A stretch of 57,452 nucleotides of DNA from CAWCLK01 sp963796225 (lineage in GTDB: Bacteria > Actinomycetota > Nitriliruptoria > Nitriliruptorales > Nitriliruptoraceae): NCBI GenBank assembly GCA_963796225.1, contig CAWCLK010000032.1:1-57452 (forward strand), in the 5' to 3' direction. Position 1 is the first letter of the stretch; the number at the start of each line of letters is the position of its first letter. The position numbers were made by a program, and so were the translations under genes. This document shows positions 9,738 through 18,001 of this stretch, in pieces. The notes below the pieces were generated by a model that did no database searches, had not been told where the DNA came from, and saw only the letters and a list, made by a program, of their open reading frames with translations.

Positions 9738-10331
9738 GTGAGTGGGATCGACCGCACGTCCGCCGCGGCCGAGGCTGCGCTGGACCGCATCGACGACGGC
9801 GCTGACGTGCCCGCCGCCGACGGCCGTGTCGAGCTGACCGACGGGATGCACATCGAGTCCGCCCCGTCGCAGCTCGCCGGCGACGAGGACGACGACGGCG
9901 AGGACGAACCGCACGTCCGGGTCGACCACGCCGAGCTCGTCGACGAGGTGTGCGAGGCCTTCAACGCCCGCGACCTCGACGCGCTCGCCGACCTGTGCGC
10001 CGACGACTGCGAGACCCCCGGGCTGGCCTCGGACATGGACGACCTCGAGAGCTCGCTCGGGGACCTGTGGGAACGCCGACCGACGATCACCATGACCCGC
10101 AGCGTCGACGACGACGGCGTCGCCGTCGGGGTGGTGTGGGAGCGGGGCGAGACCGCCGGGTGGTCGCCGCTCGGCCTGTGCCACGTCGACGTCGACCACG
10201 ACGGCCTGGCCGTCGTGCTCGAGTTCAGCGACGACGTGGGCCTGCTCGACCAGCTCGAGCTCGACCCGCCCGACGGCGAGCTCGAGGAGGGCGCCACCTG
10301 GGCCGAGTGGGACGAGGGCGTCGAGGCCTGA
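9738..10331 (+). CDS. acidic protein with NTF2/SnoaL-like domain
   Basis: 197-aa, strongly acidic protein from GTG 9738. The first 70 residues are low-complexity Asp/Glu/Ala. The remainder (VDEVCEAFNARDLDALADLC onwards) looks like an NTF2-like ligand-binding fold: helix, the ARD-LDAL motif, then strands ending in GLAVVLEFSDDVGLLDQLE. No catalytic role can be assigned. Divergent from the Pat-like gene across about 205 nt. Confidence 0.7.
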   Translation: MSGIDRTSAAAEAALDRIDDGADVPAADGRVELTDGMHIESAPSQLAGDEDDDGEDEPHVRVDHAELVDEVCEAFNARDLDALADLCADDCETPGLASDMDDLESSLGDLWERRPTITMTRSVDDDGVAVGVVWERGETAGWSPLGLCHVDVDHDGLAVVLEFSDDVGLLDQLELDPPDGELEEGATWAEWDEGVEA

Positions 10332-10407
10332 CCCCGGCCACGTGGCCCCCGCCGTGCGTGGTGTAGCATGAGATGCAGCGACGTGCGTCACGGTGAGGAG
10401 GGGGCCG

Positions 10408-10689
10408 ATGGGGGACCGCATCCACGTCTCGCCCCGCGAGCTGCGCGAGGCGGCGGCGCGACTCCGCGCCCTCGACGCGGCGCTCGACGAGCTGCACGAT
10501 CTCGACGTGGACGCCGCCGCCCTCGGTGACGCGGCCGTCGCCGACGGGGTCGTCGAGGTGCAGCGCGGGTGGCACCTGCAGCGCGCATCGGTTCGCCAGC
10601 ACCTGGCCACGCTGGCCATCTTCGTCGACGCGGCCGCCGACGCCGCCCGCGACGCCGACGCGACCGTCGTCACGGGACGTGCCCCGTGA
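10408..10689 (+). CDS. EspC/WXG100-like small helical protein
   Basis: 93-aa alpha-helical protein from ATG 10408, preceded by GAGGAGGGGG; TAGCAT at about 10362-10367 is a plausible -10 element. The pattern LREAAARLRALDAALDEL, then DAAVADGVVEVQRGW, then RQHLATLAIFVDAAADAARD matches type VII secretion-associated EspC/WXG100-type helical hairpins, including a G-W turn. Such proteins are exported by, or pair with substrates of, ESX machines. No ESX ATPase or membrane gene lies in the window. The stop overlaps the next start (GTGA), so it is translationally coupled to the larger gene behind it. Confidence 0.6.
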   Translation: MGDRIHVSPRELREAAARLRALDAALDELHDLDVDAAALGDAAVADGVVEVQRGWHLQRASVRQHLATLAIFVDAAADAARDADATVVTGRAP

Positions 10690-12050
10690 CGGACTGGACC
10701 CCGCTCGCGCACGACGACCCGCTGGCGGGGCGCCCCGACGGGATCGCGGTCACGGGGCGGCGGTTCCTCGACCTCGCCGACGCGCTGGACCGGCTGGCGG
10801 ACGCGCACCACCGCTTCGACGACGTGGTCGCCGGGTACCGCGACGCGGCACGCCGGACCTCGGACCGACTGGCCGAGGCCGACGACGTGCTCGACGACCC
10901 GGCATGGGCGGTCGGCCCGCTCGCCGCGATGGCCTCCCGGCTGCTGGTCGCGCCGCGCTCGCTGTCGTTCGTGGCGACCGCCGACGGGCTCGCGCTGAAC
11001 ACCCCCGAGGCCTGGCGGTGGGAGACCTACCGTCAGGCCGGCATCGACCCGGCCCGGTGGGACCCCTCGCTCGGGTTGGCGCCACTGGACCAGGTCGCCG
11101 TGGACGCCTGGGCGTTCTACGCCGAGCTGTTCGACCGTCGCCCCGAGCAGTTCCTGTGGGCCGGCATGGCGACGCTGGCCGGCGGGACCTTCTACGCCGC
11201 GTTCCAGGACGTGCACGTGCTGCGCCGGGCCCTCGAGTCGGGGTCCGTGCGCGCCGACGAGGTCGGCGAGCTGTTCCGGCGCCTGTACCCGCGCCAGCCG
11301 GGTCCCGTCCTCGACCTGATCGGCGACCTCGCGGCCCGCGACATGGCCGCCCTGGCCGCCGAGGTCCGCTACGTCGAGGTGCGGTTCCTCGACATGCAGC
11401 AGCAGATCTTCGACGACCTCGCCTGGCAGCACGTCGCCTTCGAGCAGGGCGGCCTGCCCGCGATGGAGGCCCTGTTCGCGTCCGGTCGCATCGACGAGGT
11501 GCACGTCGGCGCCTGGCGGGACATCGCCACCGGGGACTACCAGCGGGTCCGGCGTGGCAATCGCGACCTGCTCCACCACGAGCAGGAGCGCATCATCGGC
11601 GACGACTACGACGAGATCCGCACCCACAGCCCGGTGACCTGGGCGATGACCATGGGCATGTCCGGCGTCGCCCACTCGCCGGTGCCGGGCGGACGCCCCT
11701 TCCGCGACGTCGTGCCGTACGAGGTCGCGGTCGACACGCCCGACCGGTGGCCGCTGGTGCCCGACTGGGCGGTCCCGGACCGGGTGCCGTTCACCGACCT
11801 CGACGTGCCCGGTGGCGGAGGCCTGTACCTCGACACGCCCGACCGCGTCGAGCTCGCGGAGCTGCCCGTCAACAACGTGTCGATCTTCGAGAACCGCTGG
11901 GCGTGGATCGACGGGGACATGCTGCCCGCGTGGGTCGACCACCTCGAGGACGGCACGGCCGCTGCGCTGGTCGCCGAGCCCCTGGCCGACCAGGCCGCGC
12001 GCCAGCGCCTGCTGCCCGACAGCCTGCTGCCGTACGAGCCCCAGGAGTGA
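10686..12050 (+). CDS. 454-aa conserved hypothetical protein, possible type VII cargo
   Basis: Starts at GTG 10686 overlapping the stop of the EspC-like gene. The N terminus (VTGRRFLDLADALDRLADAH) is a helical segment like those of type VII-linked toxins. The middle is rich in aromatic residues and contains FLDMQQQIFDDLAWQHVAFE and LLHHEQERIIGDDYDEI, which look like a conserved soluble domain. No signal peptide or transmembrane segment. I do not recognise an enzyme. Coupling to an EspC-like partner suggests a secreted effector or surface protein, which is inference from context only. Confidence 0.6.
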   Translation: MTDWTPLAHDDPLAGRPDGIAVTGRRFLDLADALDRLADAHHRFDDVVAGYRDAARRTSDRLAEADDVLDDPAWAVGPLAAMASRLLVAPRSLSFVATADGLALNTPEAWRWETYRQAGIDPARWDPSLGLAPLDQVAVDAWAFYAELFDRRPEQFLWAGMATLAGGTFYAAFQDVHVLRRALESGSVRADEVGELFRRLYPRQPGPVLDLIGDLAARDMAALAAEVRYVEVRFLDMQQQIFDDLAWQHVAFEQGGLPAMEALFASGRIDEVHVGAWRDIATGDYQRVRRGNRDLLHHEQERIIGDDYDEIRTHSPVTWAMTMGMSGVAHSPVPGGRPFRDVVPYEVAVDTPDRWPLVPDWAVPDRVPFTDLDVPGGGGLYLDTPDRVELAELPVNNVSIFENRWAWIDGDMLPAWVDHLEDGTAAALVAEPLADQAARQRLLPDSLLPYEPQE

Positions 12051-12052
12051 GC

Positions 12053-12607
12053 GTGTCACGTGTCCTGCCGCTGCTCGTGCTCGCCGTGATGCTGTCGGGC
12101 TGCCTCGTGACTGGAGGGAACGTGGACGTGCTGTCGGTCTGGGACCTCCGGGACAGCCCGTCGACCGAGGCCGTCGGGTGGCCCGAGGACGCCGGGTCGG
12201 CGTTCGAGGCGCGGTCGAGCCAGGGGCTCGACCGCATCCTGCTGCCGGGCGACCACGTGGTCGAGGGCGAGTTCCGTGCGAACGTCTCCCGGGACGGCGG
12301 TCTGTACGGCCGTCCCTACGAGGACCGCCTGCGCAGCCTGACCGTCACCTTCGAGCGCGAGGCCGTCGACGAGGTCATGGAACGCGCCGACGCGTACGCG
12401 GAGGAGCTCGGCATGGGGCTGGGCCGCCTGTCGTCGTGGGCGCGCGCGAACCGGGGCGGTCAGGACACGAGCCCGGGCGGTGCCATGGCGCTGTCCGACC
12501 GCACGACGCTGGGGCCCGGGGGCCCGTCCGTGCAGATGGAGACGCGGGCGTTCCCCTCCGGCGACGCCCTCCTGCGGCTGCTCGTGGTCTGGCCCCGGGA
12601 CGAGTGA
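12053..12607 (+). CDS. predicted lipoprotein, unknown function
   Basis: 184-aa protein from GTG 12053, directly after the upstream stop. The N terminus VSRVLPLLVLAVMLSGC is a lipoprotein signal with lipobox LSGC near residue 17. The mature part carries FERE-AVDEVMERADAYAEE and a C-terminal strand LLRLLVVWPRDE. It resembles small membrane-anchored partners found beside WXG-type cargo, where they can act as immunity or delivery factors; that role is not shown by the sequence itself. Confidence 0.68.
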   Translation: MSRVLPLLVLAVMLSGCLVTGGNVDVLSVWDLRDSPSTEAVGWPEDAGSAFEARSSQGLDRILLPGDHVVEGEFRANVSRDGGLYGRPYEDRLRSLTVTFEREAVDEVMERADAYAEELGMGLGRLSSWARANRGGQDTSPGGAMALSDRTTLGPGGPSVQMETRAFPSGDALLRLLVVWPRDE

Positions 12608-12701
12608 GGAGCTCGCACGGACCGGGCGGCTGCGCCCCGCACGGCGTGAGCCCCGGACTATCCTGCCGACCTCGGTGGGGCCGCGACCTGGGGAGTGTCC
12701 C

Positions 12702-13355
12702 GTGTCCCGCAAGCTCATCGTCCTCGTGGCGGCCCTGGCGGTCGTCGCTTCGGCCTGCGGGTCGGACCCGGAGTCGGCGCCGACGCCGACGCCCCGCCCG
12801 TCGACCGCGTCGCCGACGAGCGAGCGCGAGACAGCCTCGCCCACCTCGACCGACTCCTCCGCGGCGGACCCGTACGTGGTGCCCGACGAGATCGACGTCG
12901 CGTACGTCCAGACCGTGGTCGACGAGCTCGACCCCGTGTGGGGCGAGATGATGGACGCCTTCGCCGAGGCCGAGAGCCTGGAGGCGCCGGCGGGCGTCGA
13001 GCGTGCCGCTGCCCTGTTCACACCGAGCTGGGCCTCGCAGTACCTCCAGCTCGTCCAGGACGGCAACGAGGCCGATCCGGCCGGCTGGGACGCCTACGCC
13101 GACCCGGTCGGCGCCCCGACCACCACTGTTCGCGAGCTGGTCCGGGCCGACGAGCAGTGCGTGGTGGCCCGGGTCCTGCGGGACCAGTCGGCCGTCTTCG
13201 CGGAGGGCGGTGGTGATCCCGACCCGAGCTGGTTCGTCCTGCGCCGAGTCGAGGACGACCAGCCGCCAGCGGACCTCAACCCGACACCGTGGCGCATCGC
13301 GTTCGACGGCTACACCCCGGACCGCGACGAGCCACGAGCCGAGTGGTGCGCATGA
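12702..13355 (+). CDS. predicted lipoprotein with Thr/Ser/Pro linker
   Basis: 217-aa protein from GTG 12702. Signal LIVLVAALAVVASACGSD has lipobox ASAC near residue 20. A Thr/Pro/Ser-rich spacer (about residues 28-55) leads to a folded domain (VQTVVDELDPVWGEMMDAF ... LVRADEQCVVARVLRD). The second half resembles secreted NTF2-like stalk domains of actinobacterial lipoproteins, but this is only a fold impression. The stop overlaps the ATG of the next gene (ATGA). Confidence 0.7.
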   Translation: MSRKLIVLVAALAVVASACGSDPESAPTPTPRPSTASPTSERETASPTSTDSSAADPYVVPDEIDVAYVQTVVDELDPVWGEMMDAFAEAESLEAPAGVERAAALFTPSWASQYLQLVQDGNEADPAGWDAYADPVGAPTTTVRELVRADEQCVVARVLRDQSAVFAEGGGDPDPSWFVLRRVEDDQPPADLNPTPWRIAFDGYTPDRDEPRAEWCA

Positions 13356-14323
13356 GCCGGTCTGGGGGGATGCGGGCAGGGGTCAGCGCCGTGGTGGCGG
13401 CGGCACTGCTGCTCGGGCCCGCCGGTCCCGCGTCTGCACAGGACGCCGGCGGCGACCGGACCTGCATCAGGCGCGGCGATCGCCTGATCTGCCAGGATCA
13501 CACCGGGGGTGGCGGCGGTGGGCCCGGAGGGTCCGTGCCCGAGGACGCGATCTGGTTCGTCTACTACAACCCCGCGGCCACGTGCTACGCGACCGGATGG
13601 GAGCGTCCCGGCGGCAACCTCGGGTATGCGGGCTGGGCCGTGCTCACCGAAGCCACGTTCCCGGTGCTGATGGGCCTGTTCACCTGGCTCGGCACGGGGA
13701 CCTTCACGTGGCAGGACTTCGACGCCGACGGCGACGGGACCTGGGATGGTGGCGAGGCCGCCGCGGCCGCCAACGCACTCTTCGCGTCCTTCGACATCGA
13801 CCCCTGCGCCGGCCCGCCGTCCGACAACGCGTGGGTGCTCGACTTCATCGCCTCGCTGGACTTCACCGCCGGGGCGGTGGCGACCGCCCCGCCGGGTGAT
13901 CCAGTGGTGGGGCTTCCCGCGTACGTGACGCTGGAGCCGGACTACGCCGCGCTGGAAGCCGCGGGTGGCGTCGTCGTCCAGGACCCCGACGGGTCCACGT
14001 CGGTGGTGTGGGACCTGACGAACCCCGCGTCGGGCAACACGATCAGCGTCACCGCCGACCCGGTCTACCGCGTCTACTGGGACCTTGTCGGCGACCCCGA
14101 CCTGTTCACCGAGTCGCACCGCGGCGACCTCACCTGGCCGGCCGAGGGCGAGGGCGAGCTCACCCACGTCTACGAGGTCGACGGTCCCCGGGATCTGCTC
14201 GGGCAGGTCCGCTGGCAGGTGCGGTGGGAGACGCCGGTCGCGTCGGGCACCGAGGAGTTCGTCCGCGAGACCCCGCACGCGTGGACGGTTCGGCAGTACC
14301 AGGCCGTGGTCGACGGGCGCTGA
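13352..14323 (+). CDS. secreted protein with an EF-hand-type calcium loop
   Basis: 323-aa secreted protein. Signal peptide about residues 1-32, cleaving after GPAGPASAQ, then a Gly-rich stretch. At about residues 128-142 lies DFDADGDGTWDGGE, matching the EF-hand/dockerin loop spacing D-x-D-x-D-G-x-x-D-x-x-E, followed by an Ala-rich helix. The C-terminal third is beta-rich (ISVTADPVYRVYWDL ... LGQVRWQVRWETPVAS). Last gene of a five-gene set starting at 10408, all joined by overlaps or short gaps. Function unknown; an extracellular calcium-stabilised protein is likely. Confidence 0.72.
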   Translation: MSRSGGMRAGVSAVVAAALLLGPAGPASAQDAGGDRTCIRRGDRLICQDHTGGGGGGPGGSVPEDAIWFVYYNPAATCYATGWERPGGNLGYAGWAVLTEATFPVLMGLFTWLGTGTFTWQDFDADGDGTWDGGEAAAAANALFASFDIDPCAGPPSDNAWVLDFIASLDFTAGAVATAPPGDPVVGLPAYVTLEPDYAALEAAGGVVVQDPDGSTSVVWDLTNPASGNTISVTADPVYRVYWDLVGDPDLFTESHRGDLTWPAEGEGELTHVYEVDGPRDLLGQVRWQVRWETPVASGTEEFVRETPHAWTVRQYQAVVDGR

Positions 14324-14360
14324 CGCCACCACGCAGGCGGACCCGGACCGGACCCCAGCG

Positions 14361-14453
14361 ACGGTTCCGGTGTTCGAGTACCGGAACCGTTGACGAGGTG
14401 ACGGCGGGGCGCAACCACCCCGACAGCTCCGGTGCCCCAGTACCGGAAGTGTC
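14361..14453. repeat. tandem pair of palindromes, type C
   Basis: Between the convergent genes ending at 14323 and 14484. Copy 1 (14361-14390) is a perfect 11-bp inverted repeat ACGGTTCCGGT / ACCGGAACCGT with an 8-nt loop. Copy 2 (about 14422-14453) shares TCCGGTG..C.AGTACCGGAA, pairs 6+4 bp around two mismatches and has the same loop length. Centres are 62 nt apart. No T tract. Could be a bidirectional terminator or a REP-like element. Confidence 0.75.
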
Positions 14454-14483
14454 AACCGGGGCCGGGGGCCGGGTCAGCCGTGG

Positions 14484-14918
14484 TCAGCTGCTCACCGGCG
14501 TGGCGGTGGCGGTGGCAGCGATGTCGCGCGACACCACGCCGAGGAAGCGCACCGGGGACACCAGCTGGCGGACCCGCCCCGTGCACGACACCACGACCCG
14601 GGTGCCGCCGTCGGCCAGCGACGCGGTGCAGGCGGCGTGCAGCTCGTCCACGTCGGTGCGCCGGGCGAGGGTGGCCGCCACCCGCTGCTGGACCTGGGCG
14701 GGGTCGAGCACCACCTGGCCCTGGAGGTAGTACGCCTCGTCGGCGACCGCGGAGGCGGCGTCGTTCGCGGCGGCCGCCGCGATGTCGGTGAGGGACCGCT
14801 GCGCGGAGAAGGTCAGGGCTGCGTCGATCGCCATCGACGCCAGCACGAACATGACCATGATCGCGGCGGGGAACAGCGCGAGGGTGTTCCCGGACTGGTC
14901 GCGCAGCCGCTCACCCAC
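14484..14918 (-). CDS. TadG/TadE-like pilus assembly protein
   Basis: 144-aa protein with one N-terminal membrane segment (LALFPAAIMVMFVLASMAIDAAL) followed by an extracellular part with two cysteines. The DQSGNTLALFPA start and FSAQRSLTDIAAAAANDAA are typical of TadE/TadG-like minor pilins of Flp pili. It is the distal gene of the operon and overlaps the preceding gene by 8 nt. Confidence 0.75.
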   Translation of the reverse strand: MGERLRDQSGNTLALFPAAIMVMFVLASMAIDAALTFSAQRSLTDIAAAAANDAASAVADEAYYLQGQVVLDPAQVQQRVAATLARRTDVDELHAACTASLADGGTRVVVSCTGRVRQLVSPVRFLGVVSRDIAATATATPVSS

Positions 14919-15456
14919 AGTCGGCCCTGCCCGCCAGCCCGCTGCGGAACGGGTCGATGATCTCGGTGTGCTGGCCCTCGACGGTGATGGGGGTCTGCCA
15001 GCCGCCGAGGAACGGCAGGCGGATGCCCTGGACGGGATAGCGGACCTCGACGGTCACCCGGGCGCAGCGTTGCGGCGTGTCCACGCTGCTGGTCCACGGG
15101 TCGTCGGCGAGCGTCACCACGAACTCGTCGGGGTCCGGCAGCAGGGCCGGGTCCTTGCCGTGCCCGGCCATGGTCGCCACCGCCACGTCGTGGGCCTGCC
15201 CCGCGTCGACCCGGTCGCCGTCCGTGCCGACCATGCCGGCGCGGGACACCGCCCCGCCGTCCACGATCGCCCTGGTCGCCTCGCGGGCGGCGGCGTTGGC
15301 GGCCAGGTGGGCGTCGAGCACGGCCCAGCCGTTGAGCATGACGATGCTGCCGACCACGAAGACCAGCACCCCGAACGCCAGTGCCTCGGCACCGGCCGTG
15401 AACCCGTCCTCGGCGGCGTGCCACCGAGCCAGCGCGCCCCGCAGTCGCCCCGTCAT
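14911..15456 (-). CDS. TadE-like pseudopilin
   Basis: 181-aa single-pass protein: a short cytoplasmic N terminus, DGFTAGAEALAFGVLVFVVG as the type IV-pilin-like hydrophobic segment, then ANAAAREATRAIVDGG and an extracellular beta domain (VTVEVRYPVQGIRLPFLGGW). Expected role: minor pilin helping to start or cap Flp pili. Overlaps both neighbours by a few bases. Confidence 0.76.
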   Translation of the reverse strand: MTGRLRGALARWHAAEDGFTAGAEALAFGVLVFVVGSIVMLNGWAVLDAHLAANAAAREATRAIVDGGAVSRAGMVGTDGDRVDAGQAHDVAVATMAGHGKDPALLPDPDEFVVTLADDPWTSSVDTPQRCARVTVEVRYPVQGIRLPFLGGWQTPITVEGQHTEIIDPFRSGLAGRADCG

Positions 15457-15899
15457 GGTGTCCCCCCGGCGCCGGCGCGGAACTGCTCGCTGCGCACCCG
15501 GACGGTGCGCTCGAAGGTGGCGAGGCCGGTGGCGCTGCCGAAGGCGGACAGCAGGTTGGCCGGCGACGGCCCGACGACGCGGAGCACGACCTGGTCGGCC
15601 CCGAGCTCGTCGCCGGTGCAGCTCACGTCGACCTCCTGGCCCCAGGTCCCGAGCCGGTCGTGCACGGCCGCCTCGGCCTGCGGGCAGCCGTACGTGCCCG
15701 TGGACACCGACGCGGCGACACGGCGGGCCTCGTCGAACATCACGGACGTCGACGTGGAGACCGCGTACAGGTGGATCGCGGTCTGGACGGCCAGCAGGAG
15801 GAAGCCCAGGAAGATCATCACGCCGACGATGCTGGTCACCGGCGAGTCACCTGCCTGGTCCTCGTGCCACCGCTGCAGGGCGGGGCGCAGCACGAGCAC
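15453..15899 (-). CDS. TadE/G-like pseudopilin
   Basis: About 148 aa from GTG 15899 (GTG 15893 is an alternative; the longer ORF start at 15941 would overlap the pilin gene). One membrane segment (SIVGVMIFLGFLLLAVQTAIHLY) and an outside domain with YGCPQAEAAVHDR and VSCTGDEL, a likely disulfide pair. Third of three TadE-type proteins in a row, each overlapping by 4-8 nt. Confidence 0.72.
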   Translation of the reverse strand: MLVLRPALQRWHEDQAGDSPVTSIVGVMIFLGFLLLAVQTAIHLYAVSTSTSVMFDEARRVAASVSTGTYGCPQAEAAVHDRLGTWGQEVDVSCTGDELGADQVVLRVVGPSPANLLSAFGSATGLATFERTVRVRSEQFRAGAGGTP

Positions 15900-15915
15900 G
15901 TGCGGGGCGCGGCGG

Positions 15916-16149
15916 TCAGCCGCCAGTCCCACCGCCGGCACCGCCGCCGGTGGTGTCGGAGCACGAGTTGGTCGTCGTGCACTCGACGTTGTCCTGGATG
16001 TTGTCCGACGCCGTGTTGAAGACGCCGCTGAAGGCGACCCACATGGCGGCGCCGAGCAGGGCCATGATCAGCACGGCGATGCCGGTGGAGATCACGCCCT
16101 CCCCGCGCTGGTCGGCCGCGATGCGGCGGAGGTGGTCGAAGATGGTCAC
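15916..16149 (-). CDS. flp: Flp-type major pilin
   Basis: 77-aa protein from GTG 16149. DQRGEGVISTGIAVLIMALLG is the class IVb pilin signature: a positively charged leader, G-E near the processing site, then a hydrophobic segment. Unusually for Flp, the tail is Cys- and Gly-rich (DNVECTTTNSCSDT, then a Gly run). Major subunit of the Tad pilus. The TadV/CpaA prepilin peptidase that should process it is not in this window. Confidence 0.8.
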   Translation of the reverse strand: MTIFDHLRRIAADQRGEGVISTGIAVLIMALLGAAMWVAFSGVFNTASDNIQDNVECTTTNSCSDTTGGGAGGGTGG

Positions 16150-16187
16150 GGTGGTTCCCCTCGTTCGTGGTGACAGGTCGGTGGTGA

Positions 16188-17093
16188 TCACAGGTTGAGT
16201 CCGTCGAGTGCCTGGGTGAACGGGATCGCGATGAAGATCACGCCGGGCACCAGCGTGGCCACGGTGACCGGGATCCAGACCTGCTGGCCCCGCTTCTCCA
16301 TGGTCTCGATCAGCTCGCGTTGCACGTCGCGGCGGATGGTGCGTGCCTCCTCGGCGATCAGCCGGCCGAGGTCGGTGGCCTCGCGGTTGAGTGCCAGCAC
16401 CGACACGAGGCGTTCGACCGCCTCGACGTCGGCGAGGTCGGCCCACTCGCGCAGGGCGGTGGACTCGTCCACCCCCTGGCGGGTGCGGCGCAGCACGCGA
16501 CGCAGGTCCTGTGCGGCGGCGCCGTGCCCGCGGCGCGACACCCGTTCGATCGCGGCGCCCAGCGAGTAGCCGGAGCCGAGCAGCATCCCGATCTGCTCGG
16601 CGACCACCGGCAGCTCGAGGTACAGCGAGCGCTTCCAGCGGTCCGACGCCCCGGCGACCTGCTGCTCGAGGACCAGGAACGCCAGCAGCGCCCCGCCCAG
16701 CGAGAACAGCAGCCCGATGGGCACCGACGGCCGGATCGCCACGGCGAGCAGCGTGCCGATGCCCAGGCCGGCCAGGCCCCAGCCGACCTGTCGGACGCGG
16801 AAGGCGGTCACGTCGAGCTGGCTGTGCACACGTGTCAGGCGACGCTCGAGGTCCTCGGAGATGCCGAAGACCCGGGACAGCCGCTCGCCGACGGTGCGCG
16901 CCAGCGGACCGACGGCCTCGCGGAACGACTCGGCCGACAGCAGCCCCACGCGCCGGGAGGTCCCCATCGCCCCGGGCACGTAGGGAGCGAGGCGGTCGCC
17001 CAGCGACGGTCGCGAGAACCAGCGGAACTCGTGGAACAGCAGGGTGAGCCCGACCCACAGCAGCAGGCCGATCGGGACCAGCGCGCGCACCAT
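16188..17093 (-). CDS. tadC: TadC-like pilus inner-membrane platform protein
   Basis: 301-aa type II secretion F-like protein from ATG 17093. It begins with a membrane helix (LVPIGLLLWVGLTLLFHEF), has a central helix pair (GWGLAGLGIGTLLAVAIRPS / IGLLFSLGGALLAFLVLE) and ends with VWIPVTVATLVPGVIFIAIPF. The cytoplasmic GSGYSLGAAIERVSRRG element is typical of T2SF domains. It partners TadB and the TadA ATPase. TGATG junction with tadB. Confidence 0.85.
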   Translation of the reverse strand: MVRALVPIGLLLWVGLTLLFHEFRWFSRPSLGDRLAPYVPGAMGTSRRVGLLSAESFREAVGPLARTVGERLSRVFGISEDLERRLTRVHSQLDVTAFRVRQVGWGLAGLGIGTLLAVAIRPSVPIGLLFSLGGALLAFLVLEQQVAGASDRWKRSLYLELPVVAEQIGMLLGSGYSLGAAIERVSRRGHGAAAQDLRRVLRRTRQGVDESTALREWADLADVEAVERLVSVLALNREATDLGRLIAEEARTIRRDVQRELIETMEKRGQQVWIPVTVATLVPGVIFIAIPFTQALDGLNL

Positions 17094-18001
17094 CAGGCCA
17101 CCCCGTCGTCGTAGAAGACCCGTTCCTCCTGCGGCAGGGACATCAACCGCCCCGCCCAGATCCAGCACAGCCCGATGATCCCGAGGGCGACGAGGATGGC
17201 CACCTGCGCACCGGGCGTGCCGTACGCCCCGCGTCCCTCGGCGATCGACTGGCCGACCAGCGCCATGCCCAGCGGCACGACCAGGACGAAGTTGCGGGCG
17301 AACCGCGCCCCGGCCTGCTTGGCACGGGCGTCCTTGCGGCCCTGCAGGTCGAGGATGCGGTCCTCGATCAGGGCCCCGAGCCGGCGTTCCACGTCGGTGC
17401 CGCCGACCTCGTGGGCGATGAGCAGCGTCTCGCAGACGGCGTCGGCGGTGGGGTCGGCCAGGTGCGCCTTGAACACCGCCAGCGTGCGGTCGAAGTCGGT
17501 GGAGATGAGCCACTCGCGTTCGGCGGCCTCGAAGGCGGGGCGCATGTCGGCGGGGGCGCGGCGCCCCACGAGGAACAGTGCCTGGGGGATCGAGCGGCCG
17601 AGGCTGACCGACTGGATGCGGATCTCCTCGATGAGCCGCGGCCAGGCGTCACGGGCCTGGTCGAGCCGGCGGGCGCGACGGGCCCGTGCCGACGCGATCG
17701 GGAACCAGGCGGCCCCGAGCCCGATGGCGAACGGGGCGATGACGCCGGTGAACAGGGCCCAGCCGATCGCTCCGCCCACGAGGAACAGCACGGCCGCCAC
17801 GGCGACGAACTCGCCGACGCCGACGCGTTCGAGCCCGGCCTGGACGAGGAAGTCCTGGAATCGGTGACGGGACCGTCGGGGGCGCGGCCGGGCGGCCGGC
17901 CCCAGCCCCCGCCAGCCGAACGCGATGGCCGTGAAGAGCAGGAACACGCCGTAGCCGACCGCGAGGGCCAGCAGGAACGCGACGACGCCGGGCGACATCA
18001 C
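17093..18001 (-). CDS. tadB: TadB-like pilus inner-membrane platform protein
   Basis: 302-aa T2SF-domain protein, paralogous to the next gene. Membrane segments at the N terminus (VVAFLLALAVGYGVFLLF), middle (FVAVAAVLFLVGGAIGWALF) and C terminus (AILVALGIIGLCWIWAG). The cytoplasmic core RLIEEIRIQSVSLGRSIPQA is the usual TadB pattern. Overlaps tadA by 4 nt and tadC by one base. Confidence 0.86.
   Translation of the reverse strand: MMSPGVVAFLLALAVGYGVFLLFTAIAFGWRGLGPAARPRPRRSRHRFQDFLVQAGLERVGVGEFVAVAAVLFLVGGAIGWALFTGVIAPFAIGLGAAWFPIASARARRARRLDQARDAWPRLIEEIRIQSVSLGRSIPQALFLVGRRAPADMRPAFEAAEREWLISTDFDRTLAVFKAHLADPTADAVCETLLIAHEVGGTDVERRLGALIEDRILDLQGRKDARAKQAGARFARNFVLVVPLGMALVGQSIAEGRGAYGTPGAQVAILVALGIIGLCWIWAGRLMSLPQEERVFYDDGVA

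Noticed and set aside
10393..10407. A longer start (MRRGP) for the EspC-like gene
   Set aside because: It would place the start within the GAGGAGGGGG ribosome-binding stretch; ATG 10408 has correct spacing.
6378..12059. A 1893-codon open frame on the minus strand, and other very long antisense frames such as 24609-28664
   Set aside because: They run opposite well-supported genes, are composed of Arg/Gly/Pro/His shadow translation and have no recognisable domains. High GC makes stops rare in such frames.
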